Of a stretch of DNA of 64,000 nucleotides, positions 20,145 through 32,315 are shown in pieces. Each line of letters begins with the position of its first letter. Positions within the stretch are counted from its first letter, which is position 1. Source of the stretch: Candidatus Zixiibacteriota bacterium (GTDB taxonomy: Bacteria; Zixibacteria; MSB-5A5; GN15; PGXB01); assembly GCA_016933955.1 (NCBI GenBank), contig JAFGTT010000036.1, forward strand, positions 62,001 to 126,000, read 5' to 3'. Below the pieces are notes generated by a model that worked only from the letters and a program-made list of their open reading frames with translations, ran no database searches and was not told where the DNA came from. The position numbers were made by a program, and so were the translations under genes.

Positions 20145-20930
20145 CTAAAGAACCTGCTTTTCTTTCAGTTTTTTATACAGCTTGTCGGCAATTTCCTCCG
20201 GTGTTTCACCTTCAATAAATTCGCCTTTCTGGCGAGGGGGCGGCGGCGATACTTTGACTTTTTTGGTATAGGAATTGGGTCCGACTCCGGCACCATCCAA
20301 ACCAATATCCCCCGCCGACCAGGTTGTAATCGGGGCTTTCTTGGCGGCCATCTTGCCTTTTAATGAAGGCAAGCGCGGTTCATTGATTTCTTTAACCACA
20401 GAAACCAGTGCCGGCAGGGCCATTTCGACAACATCATACCCCTCTTCCGTCGTCCGCCAGACAACCGCTTTGCTATCATCTATGGACTCTATCTTCTTGA
20501 CAAACATGGCCTGAGGAATATTAAGATGAGCCGCCACGGCACCGGGGACCTGAGCCGAATCATCATCGACCGCCTGCTTACCGGCCAACACCAGGTGATA
20601 ATCGCCGATTTTCTTTATCCCGGCTGAAAGGATTTTCCCGATTGCCTGAGGATCGGACTTATCGAATAAAGGATCGGTTATCATAATGGCCTCATCGACT
20701 CCAAGCGCCAAACAGGCCCGAAGCGCTGAAACTGCTTTCTCGGTCCCGACCGTTATGACGGTCACCTTGCCGCCGTTTTTTTCTTTTATTCGAAGGGCTT
20801 CTTCAACCGCATATTCATCGAAGGGATTGACTATTCCGGGTCCGGACGGTAATGAAACCTCGCCGACCACCTGGTCAACCTTCACCAGTTCAATTTCCGG
20901 GACCTGCTTTATTAAAACGACAATATTCAT
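20145..20930 (-). CDS. etfB: Electron-transfer flavoprotein beta subunit
   Basis: This full-length 261-residue EtfB starts MNIVVLIKQVPE and has the GVDEAIMITD segment and the nucleotide-binding GKQAVDDDSAQV loop. EtfB binds AMP or a second flavin and works only with EtfA, carrying electrons from dehydrogenases to a quinone reductase or bifurcating partner. No etfA is in the window, which is unusual because the two are nearly always adjacent. A strong GGAGG ribosome binding site precedes the ATG. It lies about 100 bases after rnc and could be in the same transcript. Confidence 0.93.
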   Translation of the reverse strand: MNIVVLIKQVPEIELVKVDQVVGEVSLPSGPGIVNPFDEYAVEEALRIKEKNGGKVTVITVGTEKAVSALRACLALGVDEAIMITDPLFDKSDPQAIGKILSAGIKKIGDYHLVLAGKQAVDDDSAQVPGAVAAHLNIPQAMFVKKIESIDDSKAVVWRTTEEGYDVVEMALPALVSVVKEINEPRLPSLKGKMAAKKAPITTWSAGDIGLDGAGVGPNSYTKKVKVSPPPPRQKGEFIEGETPEEIADKLYKKLKEKQVL

Positions 20931-21027
20931 TAAATCCTCCGCAGTATTACGGTTCCGAGTCTTTTCGAATTTATATTTTAATCGATTCCACCTTAAAAGT
21001 CAACAATTTGTCGGGAGAATGATTCAT

Positions 21028-21792
21028 CTATCGGGACTGGTTGTCATTATCCGGTTTTATCTTTTGAAGTGAAAGACAGGCGGCCTGTTGCTCCGCCTCC
21101 TTTTTTGAACTGCCCATCCCGGTTCCTGTAATTTCGCCATTGGTTCGGACTACCACAGTGAATATTTTTTCGTGATCCGGCCCTTCTTCGGAAACTACCT
21201 CATAATATGGCGGTTCCTGTCCCTTACTTTGCATTAATTCCAGCAGTTCGCCCTTGTAATTACGCTGAGTCGCATCGGACAGGATTTCCCGCGAACGAGA
21301 GAGAATGGCTCCCCGGATAAATTGTCGCGCCGATTCCAGACCGCCATCGACATAAATGGCACCGATAACCGCTTCGACAGCATCGGAAACAATCGAATTA
21401 CGTTCTCTCCCCCCGGATTTTTCTTCCTCAGGCGACATCAACACGAACCTGTTCAATTTGCTTTCAATCGCTACTTTCGACAGGGTAATTTCATTGACCA
21501 GAAGAGCCTTGGTCTTGGTCAGATCGCCTTCCGCAAAATCGGGATGAGTCCTGAAGAGGTGTTCCGAAACAATCAGACCCAGAACCGAATCCCCGAGAAA
21601 TTCCAAACGCTCATTGGATCGGGCCGAATTGGTGGCAGAATAAATGTACGATCGATGGGTGAGGGCTTCGACCAGAAGCCCACTATGACTGAAAAGATAA
21701 CCGAATTCCCCGTTGAATTCGGCCACCATCTCCTTATCGATTGCAGTCTTCGATCGGGAGAAAATCTGCTTTAAAGAATCAAATAGCCTCAC
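21028..21792 (-). CDS. rnc: Ribonuclease III
   Basis: RNase III cuts double-stranded RNA and processes rRNA precursors. The endonuclease domain carries the signature ERLEFLGDSVLGL (about 63-75) and the second acidic cluster SDAVEAVIGAIYVDGG. The double-stranded RNA-binding domain follows (YKGELLELMQSKG to EAEQQAACLSLQ). The 254-residue length is normal apart from a 25-residue N-terminal lead. The start is GTG at 21792, three bases after the fabF stop, so it is coupled to fabF. rnc beside acpP-fabF is the usual order in many bacteria. Confidence 0.95.
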   Translation of the reverse strand: MRLFDSLKQIFSRSKTAIDKEMVAEFNGEFGYLFSHSGLLVEALTHRSYIYSATNSARSNERLEFLGDSVLGLIVSEHLFRTHPDFAEGDLTKTKALLVNEITLSKVAIESKLNRFVLMSPEEEKSGGRERNSIVSDAVEAVIGAIYVDGGLESARQFIRGAILSRSREILSDATQRNYKGELLELMQSKGQEPPYYEVVSEEGPDHEKIFTVVVRTNGEITGTGMGSSKKEAEQQAACLSLQKIKPDNDNQSR

Positions 21793-21794
21793 AG

Positions 21795-23048
21795 CTATTG
21801 CTGTTCATTAAATTTTCGTCCCACCAGAGTCACATTGTGCCCGCCGAAACCAAAAGAATTGGAAAGGAAAGCATCAAAATCCCAATCTCTGGCTTTATGC
21901 GGGACATAATCCAGATCACATTCCGGATCCGGTTCATCCAGGTTGATGGTTGGATGGACCTTTCTGTCCCTGAGAGATAAAACAGCCGTAATAAATTCCA
22001 CCGCCCCTCCGGCTCCGAGTAAATGACCGATCATCGACTTGGTAGAATTGATCGGAATTCGATAGGCATACTCGCCCAGAACTGCCTTGATAGCTTTGGT
22101 TTCCGCCGGATCGCCAAGAATCGTAGCCGTCCCATGGCTGTTTATATAACCTATATCTTCCAGTTTCAATCCGGCATCTTTAATGGCATTGGCCATCGCC
22201 ATCATAGCCCCGCTGCCATCGGGAATGGGGGCCGTCATATGGTGGGCATCACAGCTCATGGCGGCTCCGATTATCTCGGCATATATCCTCGCGCCTCGTG
22301 CCCTGGCCGATTCCAACGATTCCATGATTACAATCCCCGACCCCTCGCCTATGACAAACCCATCGCGGTCTTTATCAAAAGGCCGTGATGATTTTTTGGG
22401 TTCATCATTACGGGTACTCAAAGCCCGGGCTGAACAGAAGCCGGCCAGCGAGGTTGGAGTAATGGTCGATTCGGCGCCCCCGGCAATCATGATGTCGGCA
22501 TCGCCCCGCTGAATGATCTTGAAGGCATCCAGAAGTGCATGCGATGACGAAGAGCAGGCCGAAACAGTCGCATAGTTGGGGCCTTTGAATCCGAAACGGA
22601 TAGCCACCAGACCGGCACACATATCAATTATCATCATCGGGATAAAAAACGGAGAAACCCGTCCCGGTCCTGATTCCAGCAGAATCTGATGTTGTTTTTC
22701 AAAGGTGCTTATACCGCCGATTCCGGATCCAATCACCACCCCGGCACGATTGAGGTCTATTTTGGATAGATCAAAACCGGCATCATCAATAGCCATCTGG
22801 CTGGCGCCAATAGCATATTGCTCCGACAGATCCATTCTCCTGATTTCCTTTTTATCAAGGAATCTGGTTCCGTCGAAATCCTTTATTTCGGCCGCAATCT
22901 GAGATGCAAATTCACTGGGATCAAAACGCGTCACCCGGTCAATACCGCATTCGCCCTTAAGGAGCGCCTGCCAGAAATCGTTCAGGCTGGAACCAAGAGG
23001 CGTAATCACCCCCATGCCGGTAATGACAGTTCTTACGGCTTGCATCAA
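21795..23048 (-). CDS. fabF: Beta-ketoacyl-ACP synthase II
   Basis: This elongating condensing enzyme of fatty-acid synthesis joins malonyl-ACP to acyl-ACP. The nucleophile is Cys165 in VSACSSSSHA, and the two histidines lie in NSHGTATILGD and GHLLGAGGAVEF. The ending SNSFGFGGHNVTLV is typical. The 417-residue length is normal. It lies 22 bases after acpP and directly before rnc. Confidence 0.97.
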   Translation of the reverse strand: MMQAVRTVITGMGVITPLGSSLNDFWQALLKGECGIDRVTRFDPSEFASQIAAEIKDFDGTRFLDKKEIRRMDLSEQYAIGASQMAIDDAGFDLSKIDLNRAGVVIGSGIGGISTFEKQHQILLESGPGRVSPFFIPMMIIDMCAGLVAIRFGFKGPNYATVSACSSSSHALLDAFKIIQRGDADIMIAGGAESTITPTSLAGFCSARALSTRNDEPKKSSRPFDKDRDGFVIGEGSGIVIMESLESARARGARIYAEIIGAAMSCDAHHMTAPIPDGSGAMMAMANAIKDAGLKLEDIGYINSHGTATILGDPAETKAIKAVLGEYAYRIPINSTKSMIGHLLGAGGAVEFITAVLSLRDRKVHPTINLDEPDPECDLDYVPHKARDWDFDAFLSNSFGFGGHNVTLVGRKFNEQQ

Positions 23049-23069
23049 ATGAAACTCTATTCCGTTAGA

Positions 23070-23309
23070 TTATTTAGTATGTTCCTTAATGTAGCTGATG
23101 GCGTCACCAACCGAGGTTATTTTCTCGGCATCTTCATCAGGAATTTCCAGTGAAAATTCTTCTTCTAACGCCATCACCAGTTCCATGGTGTCCAGAGAAT
23201 CGGCACTCAGGTCATCAATAAACTTGGCCGACTCAGTCACCTGCGAGGCATCCACCCCAAGTTGTTCAACAATCAGGTCTTTCACTTTCTGTGAGATTTC
23301 TTGAGACAT
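23070..23309 (-). CDS. acpP: Acyl carrier protein
   Basis: This 79-residue acidic protein has Ser38 in [14 protein letters not shown] as the phosphopantetheine attachment site. It carries growing acyl chains between the Fab enzymes encoded on both sides. An AGGAGT ribosome binding site precedes the ATG. The position between fabG and fabF is the standard one. Confidence 0.97.
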   Translation of the reverse strand: MSQEISQKVKDLIVEQLGVDASQVTESAKFIDDLSADSLDTMELVMALEEEFSLEIPDEDAEKITSVGDAISYIKEHTK

Positions 23310-23356
23310 CGATTCTACTCCTCAATTTATTAACCGTTTAAAAATTGATTCCAATT

Positions 23357-24100
23357 CTAACACATAAAAAGGCCGCCGTCAACACCAATAATTTGCCCGG
23401 TGATATAGGCCGCTTCATCGGAGGCCAGAAAAGCCACAGCCGCCGCAACATCATCGGGTGATCCGAATTTTCTCAACGGCGTCGACTGCATATAGGCTTC
23501 CCGAACCTCTTGCGGAAGATTTTTTGTCATCTCGGTTTCGATAAAGCCCGGCGCAATGGCATTGACGGTGATATTCCGGGAAGCCAGTTCCCTGGCCGCC
23601 GATTTAGTCAGGCCGATTACCCCTGCTTTGGAAGCTGAGTAATTGGCCTGGCCGGCATTCCCCATTCTCCCAACTATCGAAGATATATTGATTATCCGGC
23701 CGGATCGTTGCTTAATCATAATTTTGGCAGCCGCCTGGGTCACCAGGAAAGTCCCTTTTAAATTAACCCTGATCACGGTATCCCAGGCATCTTCAGTCAT
23801 CCGCAAAATCAGCGCATCCCTGGTAATGCCGGCATTGTTAATAACAATATCGATTGAGTCAAAGGCCGCAATCGTTTCCTCAATCAGTTTTTTAACATCA
23901 TCAGATTTGGAGACGTCGGCCCGCACCGCAATCGTATTATAACCCTTTTGGGCAAATTCCGCCGCGGTGGTTTCGGCCAGATCCATCTGAACATCGGAGA
24001 TTACCACTCGAGCGCCATAACCAGCCAATTTCGCGGCGATGGCCTTGCCCAAACCACGGGCCGATCCAGTGATCAAAGCTGTTTTGTTTTTAAAATCCAT
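23357..24100 (-). CDS. fabG: 3-oxoacyl-ACP reductase
   Basis: This short-chain dehydrogenase (247 residues) reduces 3-oxoacyl-ACP with NADPH. The Rossmann motif TGSARGLGKA lies at 11-20 and NNAG near 89. The catalytic Ser lies in INISSIVG, with YSASK about 13 residues on, and the C-terminus is YITGQIIGVDGGLFM. It lies in the fab operon 15 bases after fabD. All catalytic residues are present. Confidence 0.96.
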   Translation of the reverse strand: MDFKNKTALITGSARGLGKAIAAKLAGYGARVVISDVQMDLAETTAAEFAQKGYNTIAVRADVSKSDDVKKLIEETIAAFDSIDIVINNAGITRDALILRMTEDAWDTVIRVNLKGTFLVTQAAAKIMIKQRSGRIINISSIVGRMGNAGQANYSASKAGVIGLTKSAARELASRNITVNAIAPGFIETEMTKNLPQEVREAYMQSTPLRKFGSPDDVAAAVAFLASDEAAYITGQIIGVDGGLFMC

Positions 24101-24115
24101 TTTATTCCCTGACGA

Positions 24116-25036
24116 TCAGGTTAATTCTTCCAAATCTTTCAGAGTATCCAGGTTTATAAGTCGCGCACTCTTGAGTTCCCTCTTGGCCAACCCGACCAGG
24201 ACTTTTCCGGGGCCAATTTCAATAACGGTATCAATTCCGTTTTGCCCGAAATATTGGAGAGTATGATACCATCTGACCGGGGCGGTCAGTTGCTTCACCT
24301 GGAGCGATTTCAATACCTCGGGATCTCTTTCAACCTCACCGGTCACATTGGTAACTATATCTATCCGTGGTACCTGATACTCCACCTTTTCCAGATAATC
24401 CTTCATACCATCACAAGCCGACTCCATCAAGGGCGAATGAAAAGCCCCGCCGACATTGAGAGGAATGGTCTTCTTGGCCCCCTTTTCCTTACATAACCGA
24501 CAGGCTTCTTCGACTCCAGAATTTTCGCCTGAAATAACTATTTGTATCTCGGAATTGAAATTAGCCGGAACAACCACTCCTTTGGCCGAGGCCTCGCGGC
24601 AGGCATCTGCGGTTTTTTCCTCATCCAGGCCCATAATCGCGGCCATGGTGCCGTCGTTTTTCCGGCAGGCTTCCTCCATTAAAGAGGCTCTGCGGATAAC
24701 CGCCTTGATGGCCGATTCGAAATCAATTACCCCGGCCAAAGCCAGTGAACCATATTCCCCCAGCGAATGCCCTGCTGTTAAATCGGCCTGAGGCAATCGG
24801 TCTTTTAATACTGTTAAAACCGCCAGGGAATGAAGAAGAATGGCTGGTTGCGTGAATCTGGTTCGGGTCAATGTGTCCCCGGGACCATCAAAAGACAGCC
24901 TGGCAATATCCTCGCCGATTTCATCAGAGGCAATCTCGTACAACCGGCGAACCTCGACATCGGATTCATAAAAGTCTTTACCCATACCGACATACTGCGA
25001 AGCCTGTCCGGGAAAAACAACAGCTACCTTACCCAT
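24116..25036 (-). CDS. fabD: Malonyl-CoA:ACP transacylase
   Basis: FabD moves malonyl groups from CoA to ACP. It has the family start VAVVFPGQASQYVGMG, the nucleophile serine in GHSLGEYG and the catalytic His in GGAFHSPLM. I start it at the ATG at 25036 (306 residues), matching the family start. The ATG at 25051 lies inside the end of fabH and would add five residues without a ribosome binding site. The gene therefore begins 9 bases after the fabH stop. Confidence 0.95.
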   Translation of the reverse strand: MGKVAVVFPGQASQYVGMGKDFYESDVEVRRLYEIASDEIGEDIARLSFDGPGDTLTRTRFTQPAILLHSLAVLTVLKDRLPQADLTAGHSLGEYGSLALAGVIDFESAIKAVIRRASLMEEACRKNDGTMAAIMGLDEEKTADACREASAKGVVVPANFNSEIQIVISGENSGVEEACRLCKEKGAKKTIPLNVGGAFHSPLMESACDGMKDYLEKVEYQVPRIDIVTNVTGEVERDPEVLKSLQVKQLTAPVRWYHTLQYFGQNGIDTVIEIGPGKVLVGLAKRELKSARLINLDTLKDLEELT

Positions 25037-25044
25037 AGAAAACC

Positions 25045-26019
25045 CTACCATCTCATTACAGCCGAGGCCCAGGTCAGACCGCCTCCAAAAGCCGCCATCA
25101 GGATATAATCACCATCCTTGATTCGGCCGCTTCTGACAGCTTCATCGAGGGCAATGGGAACTGATGCGGCCGAAGTATTTCCATATTTGGCTATATTCAG
25201 AAATACGCGATCCATGGGAATCCCCAGGCGTTTAGCAGTCGAGGTTATAATTCTCATGTTGGCCTGATGCGGTACCATAAGATTTATATCATCGCCGGTC
25301 AAGCCGGCCTTTCTTATCACATAGAATGAAGCCTCAGCCATCTGGCGAACAGCATGCTTGAAAACCTCACTGCCATTCATTTTGATGTTATAAGAACCGT
25401 TGCAGTTGGTTTTGCCGTAAGGATTACTACTGCCACCGTTGGGAATCCATAAGAGCTGATCCTGACGGCCATCGGATTTAAGATATGTGGATAGCACTCC
25501 TCGTTTTTCATCAGTAGGCACAACCACCGCCGCCCCGGCGCCGTCACCGAAAAGAACACAGGTGTTGCGGTCAGTGTAATCGGTAATGGAAGACAACTTC
25601 TCCGCTCCCAAAACCAGGACTCTTTTAAAATGGCCGGTTTTAATGTAAGCATCGGCAATTGAGAGACCATGCAAAAAACCAGCACAGGCCGCCACAATAT
25701 CCATGGCCGCGGCATTAACCAATCCCATCTTCTTCTGGATGATGCAGGCCATTGATGGCAACCGGAAATCCGGGGTGACCGTTCCGACCAAAACCAGGTC
25801 TATATCATCAGGTTTCAATCCGGCCATTTCGAGGGCCTTCCGGCCGGCATTCATACTCATATCCGAATTGGCTTCGCCATCGAAACAGATACGGCGTTCC
25901 TCGATACCGGTCCTGGAGACAATCCACTCATCGGAGGTTTCAACCATCTTTTCGAGATCGGCGTTAGTCAGACGACGGGAGGGAACGTATGACCCTATTC
26001 CCACTATCCTGCTGTTCAT
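25045..26019 (-). CDS. fabH: Beta-ketoacyl-ACP synthase III
   Basis: FabH starts fatty-acid synthesis by condensing an acyl-CoA (usually acetyl-CoA) with malonyl-ACP. Active-site Cys112 lies in VAACAGFLHG, His in VPHQANMRI and Asn in KYGNTSAASVP. The 324-residue length is normal. The start at 26019 overlaps the end of plsX by 56 bases, which is long for this gene pair; the reading frames differ. Confidence 0.95.
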   Translation of the reverse strand: MNSRIVGIGSYVPSRRLTNADLEKMVETSDEWIVSRTGIEERRICFDGEANSDMSMNAGRKALEMAGLKPDDIDLVLVGTVTPDFRLPSMACIIQKKMGLVNAAAMDIVAACAGFLHGLSIADAYIKTGHFKRVLVLGAEKLSSITDYTDRNTCVLFGDGAGAAVVVPTDEKRGVLSTYLKSDGRQDQLLWIPNGGSSNPYGKTNCNGSYNIKMNGSEVFKHAVRQMAEASFYVIRKAGLTGDDINLMVPHQANMRIITSTAKRLGIPMDRVFLNIAKYGNTSAASVPIALDEAVRSGRIKDGDYILMAAFGGGLTWASAVMRW

Positions 26020-27073
26020 CTATCTGTCCGTTCTTTGCATTTTTCGATCCGTTTTCATTCAGCACCAATTCATCGCGGATATTATCCACTATTCGATGGC
26101 TGACCATCTTGGCCGCGGCAATCACGGCATTCTTGATTGCTTTCGGCGAGGACCTTCCATGACAAATCATACATACCCCGTTAATACCCAGAAGAGGAGC
26201 TCCGCCATACTCGGAATAGTCAAAGGTTTTTCGGAGACGTCGCAGGAAGGGCGTCATCAGAGCCGCCCCCAAACGCGAGAAGATATTTGTCTGAACCTGA
26301 TGCTTGATCGATCGGGTTAAAAAACCTTCCACCGACTCTGCGAATTTAAGGACGACATTACCGACAAAACCATCGGTAACAACCACATCGGCGCGCCCCG
26401 AAAGAATATCCCGACCTTCGACATTCCCGATGAAATTCAATCCGGATTGCTTCAGTAACTCCCAGGTATTGACCGTCTGATCATTACCTTTACTTTTTTC
26501 CTCGCCGATTGACAGCAGGCCAACTTTGGGCGAGGTCCGGCCGGTCATCAATGAGGCATAAACCGAGCCCATGACACCGAACTGATAGAGATGACTCGGC
26601 TTACAATCGACATTGGCACCCACATCCAGAACCAATGTGGGAACGCCCTGAGAACTGGGAAAGAGACCGGCAATGGCCGGGCGGCTGATTCCCTCAATCT
26701 TGCCCAGGCCGAAAACCGAGGAGGCCATAACAGCCCCGGTGTTGCCTGCCGAGACGAAGGCATCGGCCCGTTTTTCTTTCTGCATTGCCAAACCGACCGC
26801 AATCGAGGAGGTTTTCTTGCGAATTCCTTCGGTAGGCGCATCGCTCATCGCCACCGCATGACGGGCGAATTCAACGGCTATATTTTTGGGCAGATCTTTC
26901 TGCAGTTCCATAAAATCGCCAATGACTTCGCGCTTGCCGACAAAAGCCACATTCAGTCGATCGCCCATTTCGCGGGCGGCTTGGACTCCTCCCTCCATTA
27001 TGGAGTCCGGACTGCTGTCAGCCCCCATAATATCCAGGGCAATGGTTATAGCCTCTTTTTGATTTTGACCCAT
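25964..27073 (-). CDS. plsX: Phosphate acyltransferase
   Basis: PlsX makes acyl-phosphate from acyl-ACP and feeds phospholipid synthesis through PlsY. Recognisable segments are IALDIMGADSSPDSIMEGG, SAGNTGAVMASSVFGLGKI, VLDVGANVDCKP and GNVEGRDILSG. At 369 residues it is longer than usual. The last ~25 residues are charged, glutamine- and asparagine-rich, and run into the start of fabH, so they look like a non-conserved tail. It lies 27 bases after rpmF. Confidence 0.93.
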   Translation of the reverse strand: MGQNQKEAITIALDIMGADSSPDSIMEGGVQAAREMGDRLNVAFVGKREVIGDFMELQKDLPKNIAVEFARHAVAMSDAPTEGIRKKTSSIAVGLAMQKEKRADAFVSAGNTGAVMASSVFGLGKIEGISRPAIAGLFPSSQGVPTLVLDVGANVDCKPSHLYQFGVMGSVYASLMTGRTSPKVGLLSIGEEKSKGNDQTVNTWELLKQSGLNFIGNVEGRDILSGRADVVVTDGFVGNVVLKFAESVEGFLTRSIKHQVQTNIFSRLGAALMTPFLRRLRKTFDYSEYGGAPLLGINGVCMICHGRSSPKAIKNAVIAAAKMVSHRIVDNIRDELVLNENGSKNAKNGQIDEQQDSGNRVIRSLPSSD

Positions 27074-27099
27074 AATTATTCAGCCCGTGCCGGATACGA

Positions 27100-27282
27100 C
27101 TATGCCTCTTTGGGCTCTCTAACCATCTCCCCCTTGTAATAGCCGCAATGGGGGCAAATGTGGTGCGACAGTTTAGGCTGATGACATTGGGTACATTCAA
27201 CTACATTAGGAGCAGTCAGTGTCCAGTGGGTTCTTCTTTTCCGTCCGCGGGTTCGCGAATGTCTTCTCTTGGGCAGTGCCAT
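27100..27282 (-). CDS. rpmF: Ribosomal protein bL32
   Basis: The product is 60 residues with the basic N-terminus MALPKRRHSRTRGRKRR. Two CxxC pairs, CTQC and CPHC, form the zinc ribbon of the C+ form of bL32. It is part of the large ribosomal subunit. The yceD-rpmF-plsX order is conserved across bacteria and supports the call. Confidence 0.96.
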   Translation of the reverse strand: MALPKRRHSRTRGRKRRTHWTLTAPNVVECTQCHQPKLSHHICPHCGYYKGEMVREPKEA

Positions 27283-27309
27283 TTTCTTTCCTTACCAGCA
27301 AAAATGTAT

Positions 27310-27819
27310 CTATTCCAGAAGATCTTTTAAACCTTCCCATCTTTCGTCAATTTCTTCAATCTTACAGTCGCAGGTTTCTTCGTTCAAATTGGCCCCGCAA
27401 CCGGGACAAAGTCCCTTACACTCGGGGTCACACAGCGGTTTCAAGGGAACCGCCAGAATAAGCGCCTGCCTGATCACTTCGGTCAATTCGACAACCGGCC
27501 GCCCGGCCTCTACATGTATAATATCAGCCCCCTGGTCTTTGGATAATACAGATTCGCCTAAAGAGGTTTTGATAATAAAAACCAGTTCTCCTGTTAAATC
27601 CGTATCAAACAATGCCAGACAACGAGAGCACTCCTGCTCTACGGGAATCATTACCTGACCCTGGCAATAATACTCATCCCGGACCTTTTGAATCGTCAAT
27701 CTCAGACTCATCAGGTCGCGAAAAGAAACTCCTTCAATTCCAAAATCAGCGCTATCCGCTTCAAAATCGACCGCTACTGAAGCCGGAAATTCCTCAAAAT
27801 CACGTAAGTCTATATTCAT
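27310..27819 (-). CDS. yceD: YceD / DUF177 family protein
   Basis: This 169-residue member of the YceD family has been implicated in 23S rRNA accumulation in other bacteria. It has the family centre EQECSRCLALF and a C-terminal cysteine cluster PLCDPECKGLCPGCGANLN followed by CDC. The cluster probably binds zinc. It is the first gene of the fatty-acid cluster, 27 bases before rpmF. The exact biochemical role is unknown. Confidence 0.88.
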   Translation of the reverse strand: MNIDLRDFEEFPASVAVDFEADSADFGIEGVSFRDLMSLRLTIQKVRDEYYCQGQVMIPVEQECSRCLALFDTDLTGELVFIIKTSLGESVLSKDQGADIIHVEAGRPVVELTEVIRQALILAVPLKPLCDPECKGLCPGCGANLNEETCDCKIEEIDERWEGLKDLLE

Positions 27820-27832
27820 AACTTAACTTTAG

Positions 27833-27861
27833 AGATTACTCAATAGTCACTCCAAAGTCAA
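27833..27861 (-). promoter_or_regulatory. Candidate promoter for the yceD-rpmF-plsX-fab operon
   Basis: On the minus strand TTGACT is followed after 17 bases by TAATCT, 14 bases before the yceD ATG. The -35 is good and the -10 poor. If used, the leader would be very short. Confidence 0.3.
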
Positions 27862-27930
27862 GCCAAAAGTATTCACGAATGAGCCTAACAACTCAATCGG
27901 AGGAATGGTTCCCGAGTGATTGTAGGGTGA

Positions 27931-28335
27931 TTATTCTTCCCCGGAAGTGGCTACCCTGATACGATTTCGGGCCCGTTCCAGAGCCTTGTGAGCACGCGGA
28001 AGATCAATCTCGCCGGCAGCGTTTACCAGCCGTTTCTTGGCCCGTTCCAGAGCGCCGCGGGCTCTTTCCAGATCGATATCGGAAACGAATTCCACGGAAT
28101 CGGCCAGTAGAGTGGCATGGTTTGACGATACCTCGAAAAAACCATAAGAGACTGCCATAAGTATCTCTTCATGGGATTTTTCCCTGATCGTCACTTTACC
28201 CGGCACAATAGCCGTGATAAGGGGGGCGTGATCGGTCAACACCCCCAGATAACCCTCGATTCCCGGGACAATCAGAGATTCTATCTCACCTTCATAAAAT
28301 ATCTTCTGAGGTGTAACAATCGTCAAATTATACAT
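27931..28335 (-). CDS. atpC: ATP synthase epsilon subunit
   Basis: This is the epsilon subunit of the F1 central stalk, 134 residues: an N-terminal beta-sandwich (LTIVTPQKIFYEGEIESLIVPG and GYLGVLTDHAPLITAI) and a C-terminal helical hairpin rich in Arg, Lys and Glu. It couples gamma rotation to catalysis and can restrain ATP hydrolysis. It is the last gene of the atp operon, 12 bases after atpD. I see no clear terminator after it. Confidence 0.94.
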   Translation of the reverse strand: MYNLTIVTPQKIFYEGEIESLIVPGIEGYLGVLTDHAPLITAIVPGKVTIREKSHEEILMAVSYGFFEVSSNHATLLADSVEFVSDIDLERARGALERAKKRLVNAAGEIDLPRAHKALERARNRIRVATSGEE

Positions 28336-28347
28336 ACCGGGCCGCCG

Positions 28348-29751
<1,404 letters not shown>

Positions 29752-29792
29752 TTAAACTCGCTCCATTTATTACTGTAATATTTTTTCACAAA

Positions 29793-30659
29793 TTAACCCC
29801 TTAACGCCTCGGCCCCACCGACAATATCCAAAAGTTCTTTGGTAATCGCCGACTGGCGGGCTTTGTTATATTGCAAAGTCAGGGTATCGATCATCTCTCC
29901 GGCGTTCTTGGTAGCTGAGCCCATAGCAATCATCCGGGTTCCGTGTTCCGAAGCGAACGAATCGGCCAGCGCCGTAACCATTTTGGTCAGGGCATAACGC
30001 GGCATCAAATCGGCGAAAATCGCTTCCGGCGACGGTTCGAAAATGTAGTCAAGGCGGCTCTCGTCGCCGGCCTTGATGTCCGGCCGCTCAACCGGAAGAT
30101 AAGAGGCATGAGTGATAAGGTACTTGACCGTTGAAACAAACTGTGTATATATCATCGAAATTTCATCGGTATTACCCTCCAGGAACCGCCGCGTCAGAAA
30201 ATCCACGATATCTTTGCTTTTATTGTAATCGAGGTTCCCCGACCAGTCTTTGTACAGCCCTATTATCGGCCATTCCCTTCGCTTATAGAAATCATGACCT
30301 TTTTTCCCGATCAGCAGTAACTCGATATTTTCAGGGCTTTTATCGGCCAGCCATTCCTGGGCCCGGCGGATAATATTGGAATTGAAAGAACCGCACATTC
30401 CCTTATCCGAAGTAACCAGTACCAGAGTCCGTTTCTTGATTTCACGTTCGTCGAAAAACGGATGCATCAATCCGCCGCTTGAAGCGGCCGACAGATGATG
30501 TAGTATATGGTCCAGCTTCTCCGAATACGGACGGACTTCCATAATCCGCATCTGCGCTCGCCGCAGTTTAGCCGCCGCAACCATTTCCATCGCCTTGGTA
30601 ATCTGACGGGTGGAAATGACCGACTTAATTCTTTTCTTTACTTGGCGAAGTGTAGGCAT
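29793..30659 (-). CDS. atpG: ATP synthase gamma subunit
   Basis: This is the rotating shaft of F1, 288 residues. The N-terminal helix is MPTLRQVKKRIKSVISTRQITKAMEMVA and the C-terminal helix ends RQSAITKELLDIVGGAEAL. Both are hallmarks of the family. It lies 9 bases after atpA. Confidence 0.97.
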   Translation of the reverse strand: MPTLRQVKKRIKSVISTRQITKAMEMVAAAKLRRAQMRIMEVRPYSEKLDHILHHLSAASSGGLMHPFFDEREIKKRTLVLVTSDKGMCGSFNSNIIRRAQEWLADKSPENIELLLIGKKGHDFYKRREWPIIGLYKDWSGNLDYNKSKDIVDFLTRRFLEGNTDEISMIYTQFVSTVKYLITHASYLPVERPDIKAGDESRLDYIFEPSPEAIFADLMPRYALTKMVTALADSFASEHGTRMIAMGSATKNAGEMIDTLTLQYNKARQSAITKELLDIVGGAEALRG

Positions 30660-30668
30660 ACTCTATCT

Positions 30669-32177
<1,509 letters not shown>

Positions 32178-32234
32178 ATCTATACCTCAATTGAATAAAA
32201 CTAATTTCTTCCAACAGTCCTTAACTTCATCATC

Positions 32235-32261
32235 GCCGCCCCGGTACAAATAACCGGCGGC
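32235..32261. repeat. GC-rich hairpin between atpH and atpA
   Basis: Arms GCCGCC and GGCGGC enclose a 15-base loop inside the 138-base atpH-atpA spacer, the longest gap of the otherwise tight operon. There is no T run on the minus strand. It could be an mRNA stability or processing element. Confidence 0.4.
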
Positions 32262-32315
32262 TGTAAAAATTATCTCATTCCTCACGATCGGTCCAGTAAC
32301 AGCCAGGATGATTTC

